From contig JACGCM010000669.1 of NCBI GenBank assembly GCA_014058105.1, forward strand, positions 2,480,001-2,544,000: DNA of 64,000 nucleotides, read 5' to 3'. The position numbers were made by a program, and so were the translations under genes. The notes below the pieces were generated by a model, which saw only the letters and a program-made list of their open reading frames with translations, was not told the origin of the DNA and made no database searches. Origin of the DNA: Kingdonia uniflora. Lineage: Eukaryota; Streptophyta; Magnoliopsida; Ranunculales; Circaeasteraceae. Positions 1 to 9,132 of the stretch are shown here, one piece after another; the stretch's first letter is position 1, and the number at the start of each line of letters is the position of its first letter.

Positions 1-415
1 TCTTATTTAAAAGCAAAACCCTTTTTGGTACATTCTCCCTTGGTGTAATGCAAGCCACATTATCCTTTCTCTTGCAATTGGGTTGAACAGGTACAAAGGG
101 GCTCTGCTTGGACTCATCAGTAGAGTTTGAACACACATCCCTCGTAAATGGAATATCAGAGTCAATTAATTGCAAGACTTCCCTTTTGAGGTTTGAACTC
201 CTTTTTTCAAGTAAGTATTTTCTCATTTTGACCATGACATCCTGAGGAACTTGTTTACATGGCACTACATCTCCACGTATACCTCCTAAATGTTACTTCA
301 GACGAGCAAATCCACTTACTACTTTGTCACAATAATTGCATTGAACTCTATTTTTTTGTTCACTGATGGCCAGACCGTGTTGGTGAACATCATTGGATTC
401 TTGAGTTGTTGCCAT
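1..415 (-). pseudogene. BED zinc-finger (hAT-like) protein, N-terminal fragment
   Basis: Minus-strand reading from an ATG at 413-415 gives a protein beginning MATTQESNDVHQHG. It continues into a BED-type zinc finger start, with CNYC followed by the usual spacing to ARLK and HLGG. This arrangement is typical of plant hAT transposases and the BED-finger/DUF659 proteins derived from them. One in-frame TAA at 293-295, just after the first Cys pair, breaks the finger. The frame then stays open to the left edge of the window, so the rest of the protein lies outside. The catalytic and dimerisation regions are not visible, so membership in hAT rather than a domesticated BED protein is inferred. With the internal stop it is probably an inactive remnant. 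Confidence 0.6.
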
Positions 416-1285
416 TATGAAAAAAGAAATACCTTTGAGTTGGAAATTATCTCCCTTAATTCTCTGCCGCTACATAGGTTGGAACTAAATCAAAGCCCCT
501 TACTTTCCATTCCCAAATTTCAATTTTTTTAATTTTTGATTTTATGAAAGGCAAGCCGGTTTTATATAGGAATTAGAGAGGAGAGGAGAAGATCAAATCT
601 AATTAGCATATCTAATTATATCATAAGAACAGTTCAATCACATCAGAATTAGCATATCTCCAAAGGAATTAGAGTTTGAACTTGGAAAACTTACCCATCA
701 TTCAGCAGAACTGAGAGCAATAAATTGGTAAATCAGCAAATCCAATGGCATCAACTGAGATATAGACAAAATTGACTAACCCATTGTTGAGTTCAACAAA
801 TTTGAAGAATACTTGAATTTAATTTTTTGTTTTAGGGTTTTTGATCAAGTAACTTTTATTTTTGAGAAGTTTGAGAGTTTGGTCCTCTATTTACCAACTC
901 TAACAAAGAAACCAAAATTAGAACTTGAAAACCGCGTGGGAGATGGAAAAAAATGAGGGAAAGCTGAAAAATTAAATTACCACCGACCCAGCTCTATTTT
1001 CCACGAATAAACTCTGTCTCATATAAACTACAACAATTATCCGTGATATAAAAAAAAAAAAAAATTGTGACAATTTTCCTATTTTGGTGTAGTGTGATAT
1101 ACAAACCACTTCGTAGAAAAAAGAAATTGAAATACCATAACATACATCTCGACCTCAGCAAAATCTATACTAGTTCTAGTCAATACAGGGTCACAAGAAT
1201 CAGAACTAAGTCACATTCCTCTATTGAATCACTAATCAAAACTTATTGACATAGGTTCAACATAATACTAAACACACAAACATAC
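416..1285. other. No gene seen between BED fragment and MCT-1 fragment
   Basis: AT-rich sequence with an A-run near 1050-1065 and only short ORFs with no recognisable motif. The part next to position 415 may be the 5' leader of the BED-finger gene, but no terminal inverted repeat could be placed. Confidence 0.4.
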
Positions 1286-1533
1286 CATTTTGCGACAATC
1301 AAAGGCGATTTCTTCGGAAGCAAATCATCCAACACTGGATCCAAACCTGGGTACTGTAAATAAATCAAATGGAAACCCAATTACATATCAGATTCCAATA
1401 TCAGTAGTACCGTAGCATAATAATCAAATTGCAATTACTACTATTACAAACCTCGTCAGCAATGTTCTCCCTAATCTTCCTTTATACAAATGCCTTTACA
1501 TGATTTCGAGATGATACCTCTTCGTATGTGAAT
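1286..1533 (-). pseudogene. MCTS1: MCT-1/MCTS1 homologue fragment (two exons with intron)
   Basis: Two minus-strand exons match the plant MCT-1 (MCTS1, Tma20) protein, a PUA-domain translation re-initiation factor that partners DENR. Exon 1452-1533 reads TYEEVSSRNHVKAFV then RKIRENIADE. Exon 1286-1353 reads YPGLDPVLDDLLPKKSPLIV. They are separated by an intron with correct GT (1450-1451) and AG (1354-1355) ends. An acceptor AG (1534-1535) precedes the first, and a donor GT (1284-1285) follows the second. In family members the two stretches are contiguous near the N terminus. One codon between V and R is a TAA where relatives have Gln. The start codon and the downstream PUA exons were not found nearby. 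This is a genomic (not retrocopied) fragment of a broken gene. Confidence 0.75.
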
Positions 1534-4005
1534 CTAACAATAGGGAGAACAATTACTAATCAATGAAACACTGTAATTAACGAAATAGTAAACCCTAGAA
1601 CTAGATGAAGAAGTCTGAAATGCAAATTTGTGGCCAAAACCTCTAATGGAGGACATGAAACTTTATTGCAAAATGAGATAGTGAGCTCTGTTTGTGTTTT
1701 TCTCTTCGTTACGCGCATGATTCCTAAGCCAATCGAACCGTGTGGTTCTAATTTTTAAGTCTCCGTGTTGTTTATGCTTATACTTTTACGTTGTTATTTG
1801 ATTTGTGTCATTTTTCTCATTAATTTCTCGATATTGGGGTTTTTGTTTTTTCACTTGAAATCACTTGCGGGCCTACGGCAGAAATGTTAGTTAAATACTT
1901 GAAATAGCCCATACGGTAGTTAACTGGTGTATGTGTTTTTGGCTGACCGACTTTCGTTTAACTTTCTATCTTTTTTTTTTGTTTTTTTCTTTTTTCATTC
2001 AACAGTTTTCATTAAGCAACGAAAACTTGCTTCAATCAGGAGTACATTAGCAACTTAGTATTCTTATTTTTAAGTAGGAAAAGCACACCCTATAAGAGTT
2101 TGCTATGGGGTCAGGCAAACCTTGGAATCTATAACAACAACAACAAAATGTGTGGTCGTGTTGTGAGTTGTTCCCCTATTGCAAAATTGAAAATTTAATA
2201 CACCAAACTCTAAGATCATTCACAGTATGTAATGTATTGCTATGTTGGCGAGCTAATACTCAAAATTGTCTATTTTCTAGGTAATGTTATTAAAAAAACT
2301 CGATAAACGATGATATTTCTTGCTAGTTTTGTGCATGCAAGTGTATCAGGCCTTATAAGGGAGTGCCTCCACTTAATAAGCATATCAAAGGGATTGAGAT
2401 CGTAGAGAGATGTGTGGTTGAATTAGTAGGATCGTGGAGAGATTATGGAGAGATGATGTATCAAAGGTAGAAAATGAGAAACGACAGTGTCTAAAGTCAA
2501 AATTGAATTGTTTTCTCGACTACAGGAGAAGTCAATTTTTTTAGTAGAAAATAAGAGGGGAAAATTAAAAAATGACAGTGGTTCTAAAATAGCGGCTGTT
2601 AATGGAAGTCATATTGTTACAACAGAGCAACCAAGTCGTAAATCTACCTCCAAAAGTGTTATTATTTACAGGTTTTGCCCTAGTAAAATACAAAATATAA
2701 CATAAATCATGCTCTCATCGTATTAAAAGTTTTCAAATCCCCATTTTGTTTTCCTAATTTGAAATAAACTCACGATGAATCAAGCTAAAACAACATTATA
2801 AACTTTTGATCCAATAAAATCTAAGCAAATCTACTGATTCCTTTATATAACCAAATCTATCTCTTTCCTGGAAGTACTAATCCAACAAGGGTTTCGATAT
2901 TGGATGAAATGATTCAAATAAATATTCAAATTGATCTTTGATTTTTTGGAATGAGATTGAGCATATTAAATAACGTTAAAGAAACTAATAAGATTAATTT
3001 GAAGTTCTTATCAGTGATTCAAGAGATAATCACAAAGGCACTTGAAAATGCCATTAATGGGTTATATTAAAATGGGTTGGTGACGGAGGAGAATTAAAAA
3101 TCAACTACAGTAGAAGATCAACAGCAATGGTAAGTTCTTATGAATGCTAAGTGATGAAGGGTAAAAGCGAAAAATACCTAAATGATGTTAAAGTTGTGTT
3201 ACTCCAACTTGATCTCTCATAACACGTATCAAATAAGTAAGGCGGGTATCAAATAAGTAAGGCCAAGAGATCAAAGTTTGATCTCTCTAGAGAGATTGAT
3301 TTTTTTATAACACTTGGATAGTAGCTATTATCTCTCACCAGCCCCCTCAATCTCCTATTATCTCTCCTATTATGCTATGAAAAAATCTGCTGCTATGATA
3401 TGCTTATACATAGGCAACAATAGCATAAAGTAATGGTTCAAATATCAATTTTCACCTGTACGTACAAAGGTGATCGAGTAATTATTGAGTGTAACAATAT
3501 TCTTGTACTTTAGATCAATGGCATGTTAGTTTATACCTCCCTTTAGTTGTATAGAGGGGGGGTTTGTATGGGCATATTCATCAAGAGAAGTATGTACGTA
3601 CTTGTTATCTAATTTATTCTCTTTGTTTTTTTGGTAAAATTTTTATGCGCCTCATACTTGAATGTTCTTACATGAGTGCAGAATACTATATACTGATTGA
3701 TTACTACAATTTTTAATCTGTGATGGATTGCTTTTAATTCCCCACCACATTGTCGTAGCTAGCATATGCTCATATGGCTGATAATGAATGTCAAGGAGTT
3801 AATGAATGAAATCTTCAGCTATATAGTACCCATTTTAAATCTTGTAAAGGTACACAATTTTTGGATGTGATTCCAAATGCTCCAATACATAAATAAATTG
3901 GATTAAGCTTGTAAATTTCACATATTTTGTTTTGGTGGCTGAGTGCAAATAAATTGAAGTACACGTCAATCTAAAGTAAGTTTCAGGTAGTATGTAAGGC
4001 CTTTC
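1534..4005. other. No gene recognised; AT-rich spacer with small repeats
   Basis: Only short ORFs without motifs. Local structure consists of a tandem 20-bp duplication and palindromes around 3226-3296 (annotated separately) and T-rich tracts near 1970-1995. It is probably degenerate transposon sequence, but no family could be assigned. Confidence 0.4.
3226..3296. repeat. Short tandem duplication plus adjacent palindromes
   Basis: The word GTATCAAATAAGTAAGGC occurs twice in tandem (about 3226-3263). It is followed by the near-perfect palindrome AGAGATCAAA-G-TTTGATCTCT and the 12-bp palindrome CTCTCTAGAGAG. The cluster could be the core of a small inverted-repeat element. No outer ends or target duplication were found. 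Confidence 0.4.
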
Positions 4006-4300
4006 ATGTCTACTATAATCCTTCCTAAGAAGCTATTCAAAAGGGTATCTTATGGTGTGATGAACCTAAAGAAAGGCATACGCATCGCATCATGTCAATT
4101 GGTCAAAAGTCACTATTACCTAAAACTTCTAGTGGATCTGGAATTAGGAGTTTCAGATAATTTAATCAAACAATACTTTCTAAACATATCTCCACACTAC
4201 TTACAAATCCTAAATACATGGTTTTAGGTTACTAAAATGACAGCAAAATTAATCTTAGGAGTCTCGCAGAAACATTCCTTAAAGGGATATATACTCACGT
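4006..4300 (+). pseudogene. Degenerate LINE C-terminal fragment
   Basis: Across shifting frames the + strand resembles the region after the reverse transcriptase of plant L1-type LINEs: an ILPKK motif, then in another frame a K-x-LLPKTSSGSGIR-like stretch and FNQTILSK, echoing the family pattern of PK-x-x-GGLG followed by FN-x-ALLAK. The reading needs at least one frameshift and stops are frequent, so this is a dead remnant. The match is by motif order only. Confidence 0.4.
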
Positions 4301-4371
4301 GGCATGCGCCTATGGATCATTTACCACAACCAACTTTTGGTCTCTATTTTAGCTTATATTTCTATTTACTC

Positions 4372-4583
4372 TGTTAGAGTTGCTCTAGAGTTTAGTTTTA
4401 GTAAGTTTCCTAATTGGATTGGTTAGGAGAGTTATACTAGGAGTGATACTAGGGAAACCTAGGTTATATATAAAAGGAAAGGGTGGTATAATTTTTTTAA
4501 GTAGTAGTTGTTAATGAAAGTTTTGAGTTAATTTAGAAGAATGACAAGTTTTCTCTAAACCTAACAAACAACGTGATTGTTCT
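4372..4583 (+). repeat. Possible LTR fragment, interrupted by hAT element
   Basis: Starts TGTTAGAGTT and contains a promoter-like TATATATAAAAGG stretch near 4465, resembling short Ty1/copia LTRs. The next element begins at 4584. Sequence after that element (5273 to about 5310) might be its continuation. No matching second LTR or clear target duplication is visible, so this is tentative. Confidence 0.25.
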
Positions 4584-5270
4584 TAGGGCTGGCAATTTAA
4601 CCCGCCCCGCCACGCCCTTAATTAGGCGGGTTTGGTATGACTATAGGGGGTATGGGGCGGGTTTGGTATAAAAAATTCATTTATTTAATGGGGCGGGTCT
4701 GGTTTAAGGCTTAAATAAATGGGGCCCCGTCACCCGACCCAGTTATACATGATATGACATGAATACCCTTACATACAAGTTAAACCTAATTCTAATTTTT
4801 AAACTCTGAAGACATAAGACATGCTACTTCCTCCTCTCCTATAGTCTTGTCTTCATAACTTCATTTCAACCTCCATCTATCCATCAGCTTCTCTTCTTAT
4901 ATAAACCTATCGAAACTAGCTGGCTTCATTTCAACCTTATTTTGAAGACATGTTTTCAGTTATGGCTCAATGCAGAAGTGAGGGTTAAATTGTCTCTGAT
5001 CCTCAGTTGGCTCAAGTAAGGGTTAAATTGTCTTTAATCCTCAACTCGTTTTTCCTCATTTTATTGAAGATTAAATGAACAATTATCTCAAACTTATTCC
5101 TAGCAGCTCATTTTTTTATTTTTTATGTTCAGATGATTTATGATTTTTAAACGAGTGTTGGGGCGTGTTTGGTATAAGAAAATTTAAAAGGGACGGGTTT
5201 GGGTATTCCCCATTTAATTTAAATGGTATTGGGGCATGTTTGGGGGTAGTGCTCCACCCGACCCATTGTC
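4584..5270. mobile_element. Non-autonomous hAT element (MITE-like)
   Basis: The left end TAGGGCTGGCAATTTAACCC is a typical plant hAT terminus. It is followed by a subterminal array of GGGGCGGGTTTGG-type words (4619-4735). The right side has inverted-type GGGCGTGTTTGG, GGGACGGGTTTGG and ACCCGACCCATTG near 5157-5265. The right terminus has diverged after ATTG and no clean 8-bp duplication remains, so its end is approximate. No transposase ORF is present in the roughly 690 bp. Clustered GC-rich subterminal motifs are characteristic of hAT transposase binding. Confidence 0.6.
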
Positions 5271-5679
5271 ATACGAATCTCGATTCCGCGTTCGTAGATT
5301 CACGTCATATACTATCCTAGGCGATGGAACATATACACTAACTACTTCTATGAATACACTCGTATTAATAACATCCTACTATCCTAGATGGCAAAGTCTA
5401 CCGAAAACTTCTCGAGTGATATTGCTAGTTTGAAAATTTTATAATAGATGGTTGCCTAGTCACACCTGATAATTAAGTTAATCAAGAGTAGCATGCATGA
5501 AAGTCAATTCTATGTATATATTTTGTCATTCTCATGATAAAACAACCACACATCTTTTCTGAGATTGAATATACTCGGGCTCTTTGGTTCACTTCTGCCG
5601 TACCATATATATAAGTGTTTCTCTGCAACTTCTCTTGAAACTTTCCTTTAGTTTCAAAATTTCTCGCCTTCTCAAACCA
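5271..5679. other. No gene seen right of the non-autonomous hAT
   Basis: About 410 bp without a recognisable coding motif or repeat. The first 40 bases could be the tail of the interrupted LTR-like fragment starting at 4372. Confidence 0.3.
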
Positions 5680-5880
5680 GTACTGTGACCTTCACTAAGT
5701 GGGAAATTTGGAAATCTCAGAACCTATCAACTTTTGAAAACATCTTACCTGATAGACCCAATATTCAATCGAGAATACTTTATAGTTCAGCGTACTTAAG
5801 AGCCTATGATTCCCTTACCGCTAACAGTGAGAATCATCAAAGCCATGAACTTAATAGCCATAAGAATTAGATTACTGTTC
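5680..5880 (+). pseudogene. LINE 3'-end remnant (post-RT region)
   Basis: The frame reads KWEIWKSQNLSTFENILPD. It resembles the IWK-x-RN-x-x-F motif found in the C-terminal part of plant L1-type LINE ORF2 proteins, near their RNase H-like domain. The ORF is short and has no methionine-based context. It may belong to the same dead LINE as the fragment at 4006-4300. This is motif-level evidence only. Confidence 0.4.
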
Positions 5881-6305
5881 ATTAAATAACCTCAATAAAG
5901 ATAGGCTTGGCCTCGAGAGCTCTTCCCTACACTTACTGACATTGTAAATCTACTACAACAGACACATAACTTTATGTGGCTGGCTATCTATTGTAGATGG
6001 TATTTGCTCAACCAAGTTGCTTTGAATGGAAGGATTAATATGGTTGAGGAATCAACAACTGAACTACTTTCTAAGCATATGTGGTTTGATGCGGTGCTTT
6101 TTATCTTATGCTTTTCATTGTTTTGTGATAATGTAAATTTGTGTTCACTTTTCAGTGTGTATCAAATAAAGAAATATAAATAGTAACGCCTTAAACATAA
6201 ATTATTGCCTCTATAGACCTCAGCAACTTAATGAGTGCCATTTCCTATATCTAGTCGGTATGTCAAACGCAGGATGGAACAGTTGCAGTGGCAAAAGTTA
6301 TATAA
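5881..6305. other. No gene recognised
   Basis: A 69-codon ORF (5974-6183) shows hydrophobic residues but no motif. Nothing else could be assigned before the Harbinger-type end at 6306. Confidence 0.3.
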
Positions 6306-6600
6306 GAGCATCTCCAATAGTAGACAAAATGGGTATGGATTTCTTTTTCTTGTTACTTCAAACTCTTAACCCATACTTGTGAGCTTCCAGTAGTTCAAAA
6401 ACTCTATGTGAGTTGCTGACTTGGACGTATCAGAACTCAACCAGGTGTGGGGAGCTCACACTAAAAAAATGAGTTTGGCATACTTTTAAATATTGCGGAG
6501 TGTTCTGATTACCACCCAGATTGAGTGTGTGGTATTTTAAATACCATGCGGTAATCATAACACCGCGTGGTATTTTGAAGTCCACAATTTTCATTGTGGT
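6306..6600. mobile_element. PIF/Harbinger terminal fragment
   Basis: Begins GAGCATCTCCAATAG preceded by TAA (6303-6305), the same terminus and target type as the complete Harbinger at 24116. About 120 bp in, it also shares the words GTGNGGAGCTCACAC, GAGTTTGG and GGTAATCATAACACCGCGTGG with that element's 5' subterminal region. The opposite terminus is absent. Instead the sequence runs into a retrotransposon protease on the minus strand, so this is a truncated copy. Confidence 0.5.
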
Positions 6601-6639
6601 ATGGGATTAGATTGACAAGGATTGCGGCGGTGAATTTAA

Positions 6640-6843
6640 AACCACACGGTGCAATGAAGTCCGCTTTGAACCATTTTAAAAATATATATATGAATAGTTC
6701 GATACTACTGCCAGTATCTACCATCATTGTATGTAGTACGACATTTCTCATTTTTAACATGATCACGAGTATGTGATGATGAGGAAAGTTGATGTGGCGA
6801 ACGTTGTAATCCTCGAAGGAGATCCCTGTTCGTTGAGAACTAG
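6640..6843 (-). pseudogene. Tat-type Ty3/gypsy protease fragment
   Basis: Minus-strand translation contains GISFEDYNVRHINFPH and then HTMMVDTGSSIELF. The DTGSS aspartic protease site, preceded by the HFPH-type motif, matches the gag-protease region of the Tat lineage. It parallels the protease at 38379-38825 in this window (HVHFPHFDPLVIMI, then a degenerate DTASAA). It is flanked on the right, head to head, by an Athila pol remnant of opposite strand, showing a rearranged junction near 6843. Confidence 0.65.
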
Positions 6844-6846
6844 ATG

Positions 6847-8710
6847 CGGGAAGTAACTGAGTTTCTTTATCGACCATGGTCAAATCGTGGTATTTATCTA
6901 CGTTTTGTTCTAGAATTTAGCAAAATTGTTCGACCCCTTAGCAATCTCTTAGCCAAAGACACCATCTTCTTATTCGATAATCCTTGTCTTGATGCTTTTG
7001 AGAATATCAGGATACGTTTAACATCTTCACCTATCATCCATCCTCATAATTTGAATGAACCTTTTGAGTTAATGTGTAATGCATCTGACTATGCATGCCA
7101 TTGGGGCTATTTTGGTACCACACATTGATAATCTTCCACGCATCATCTATTATGCTAGTAAATCTCTTAATGATGCGCATCTGAATTACAGAACCACAAA
7201 AAAAAAACTTTTAACGATATTCTTTGCTCTAGAGAAGTTTATTCTTATCTCTTAGGTTTGAAAGTAATAGTCTATATAGATCATGCTGGTATTAAATACC
7301 TTCTCTCCATGAAGGATACCAAGTACCGTTTGATCCGGTAGATAATGTTACTCCAGGAGTTTGATATCGAGACTTTAGATAAAAAAAGGGTACCGAGAAT
7401 GTTGTAGTTGGGCACCTTTCTTAATTGGACAATGATTCCCCAGATCAGTCGTTACCTATTCGTGAGTCATTTCCCGATGAGTAACTTATGTCAATTCGCT
7501 CAATGTCATCCGAACCATGATTTGCAGACATTGCAAATTATCTTGCTAGATGGCAACTTCCTAACTTTTGGACCAAGCCCGATAAAAGAAAATTTCTTAG
7601 TGAGGTTCAATTCTTCTTCTAGGATAATCCATACTTATTTATTGCTCTTATCAAATTATTCGTTGATGTGTCCAAGATTCTGAACATACCAAAATCAATG
7701 AATTTTGCCACACCCACGCTTGTGGTGGCCACTTCAGTTCCAAAAAGACCTCTACAAAAAATTTGCAATGTGATTTTTATTGGCCAACCTTATTTCGTGA
7801 TGCTCACAAATTTTACAAGGCTTGTGATAGTGCCAAAGAATGAGAACCTTGTCTAATCGAAATATTATTCCCCTAAACCCTATTATAATTATTAAACCCT
7901 TCGACGTTAGGGGCATCGACTTCATGGGTACATTTAAGCCATCTTCAAGGTACACATACATCTTGTTTACAATTGACTATGTAACTAAGTGGGCAGAGGC
8001 CATTCTTACCAAAACCAATGATAGTTCAGTTGTTGTCAAGTTTCTTAAAGGGAACATTTTCTCCCGTTTTGGTACACCGAGGACAATCATTGATGGATGG
8101 TCACATTTTAACAGTAGAATGTTTGTGAACTTAATGAAAAAATATAAAGTAACACATAAGGTAGCTACACCTTACCATCCGCAGACTGGTCGGCAGGTAG
8201 AGGTTTCTAATAGAGAAATCAAATATATTTTCCAAAAGACGGTAAAGGCAAACCGCAAAGATTTGTCAACTCGTCTAACTGATGCTCTTTAGGCTTACCG
8301 TACAACTTTCAAGACACTTATTAGAATGTTTCTATACTGATTAGTCTACGGAAAAGGATATCACCTCCCTGTTAAATTGGAACACTGCGCTTATTGGGCA
8401 ATACAAGTATTAAATTTTGACATTGGGAAAGCTGGTTTATATCGCAAGCTTCAACTCAATGAGTTATACGAACTACAGAATAATGCATACCAATGAGCAA
8501 AAACTTATAAGGAACGCATGAAAGCATTTCATGACAAAAATATTTTGCAAAAATCTTTTGAACCAAATCAAAAAGTTTTGTTGTACTCTTCTTAGTTGCA
8601 TTTGTTTCTTAGGAAGCTTCAATCTTGTGCAGTCTGGTTTGGTAGATCCCTTGCTGGACTTGGTATGATTCTCCCACGGAATGGTTGCATCCATATTTAG
8701 CGTAGTACTT
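6847..8710 (+). pseudogene. Athila-type Ty3/gypsy pol remnant (RT end, RNase H, integrase)
   Basis: In order: the end of reverse transcriptase (LEFSKIVRPLSNLLAK, FDNPCLDAFENI, NASDYA at about 6900-7100); RNase H (IIYYASKSLNDAH, then a YLLGLKVIVYIDHAG-like stretch, 7140-7330); the integrase zinc-finger region in scattered frames (7430-7860); and the integrase core at 7840-8292 (GIDFMGTF, YVTKWAEAI, FGTPRTIIDG, YHPQTGRQVEVSNREIK). C-terminal pieces (LPVKLEHCAYWAI, KLQLNELYELQNNAY) run to about 8700. The wording is that of the Athila lineage. Many stops and shifts interrupt it, and GAS/GGS in the core has become DGW. No LTRs were located. It abuts the 5' side of the UCH gene. Confidence 0.75.
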
Positions 8711-8889
8711 TTGTTACTCATTTTGCTTATTAATATATGGTTTACCAATCCAAAATAAAAGAAAAAAAAGATAAAAGAATATTTTTTTTTCTTCCACCTC
8801 TTGAAATTGGTATCATAGGGTTTGTTGGATCAAATTTCAACACTTGGGGCCATAATTATAGGAAGGATACGAGAAGTCTAAAACAGCAA

Positions 8890-8930
8890 CGCGAAATAGA
8901 GAGAGAGATCAAGTACTCTCTATTTCGTGA
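8890..8930. promoter_or_regulatory. Hairpin in presumed UCH 5' leader
   Basis: CGAAATAGAGAG and its exact complement CTCTCTATTTCG are separated by about a dozen bases, forming a 12-bp-arm hairpin some 180 bp upstream of the UCH start. It lies in what is probably the 5' UTR, upstream of a likely leader intron acceptor (TTACATGCAG near 9075-9084). Any regulatory role is speculative. Confidence 0.35.
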
Positions 8931-9101
8931 TATGGTTTATATGTTTGTGGTCGATTGATTTCATTTCGGATTATTGATTTTTAGGGCTTAGGGCTCAATC
9001 AGATTCCTTTGTATTATCAATAGTTGTGCATTGAAACTCTTCATCCCGTTTAAAATTTAACTAATTTTTCCTTGTTACATGCAGCATCTACAAGTTTCAT
9101 C

Positions 9102-9132
9102 ATGTCTTGGTGCACTATCGAATCTGATCCTG
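9102..9132 (+). CDS. UCHL5: UCH exon 1 (start codon)
   Basis: Encodes [10 protein letters not shown] and the first base of a Gly codon. This is the invariant N terminus of plant UCH37-type enzymes. Donor GTAAC follows at 9133. An AG acceptor about 20 bases upstream (TTACATGCAG) suggests an intron in the 5' UTR. Confidence 0.85.

Noticed and set aside
6847..8710. Endogenous pararetrovirus as source of the RT/RNase H text
   Set aside because: An integrase core follows RNase H directly and wording is Athila-type, which pararetroviruses lack.
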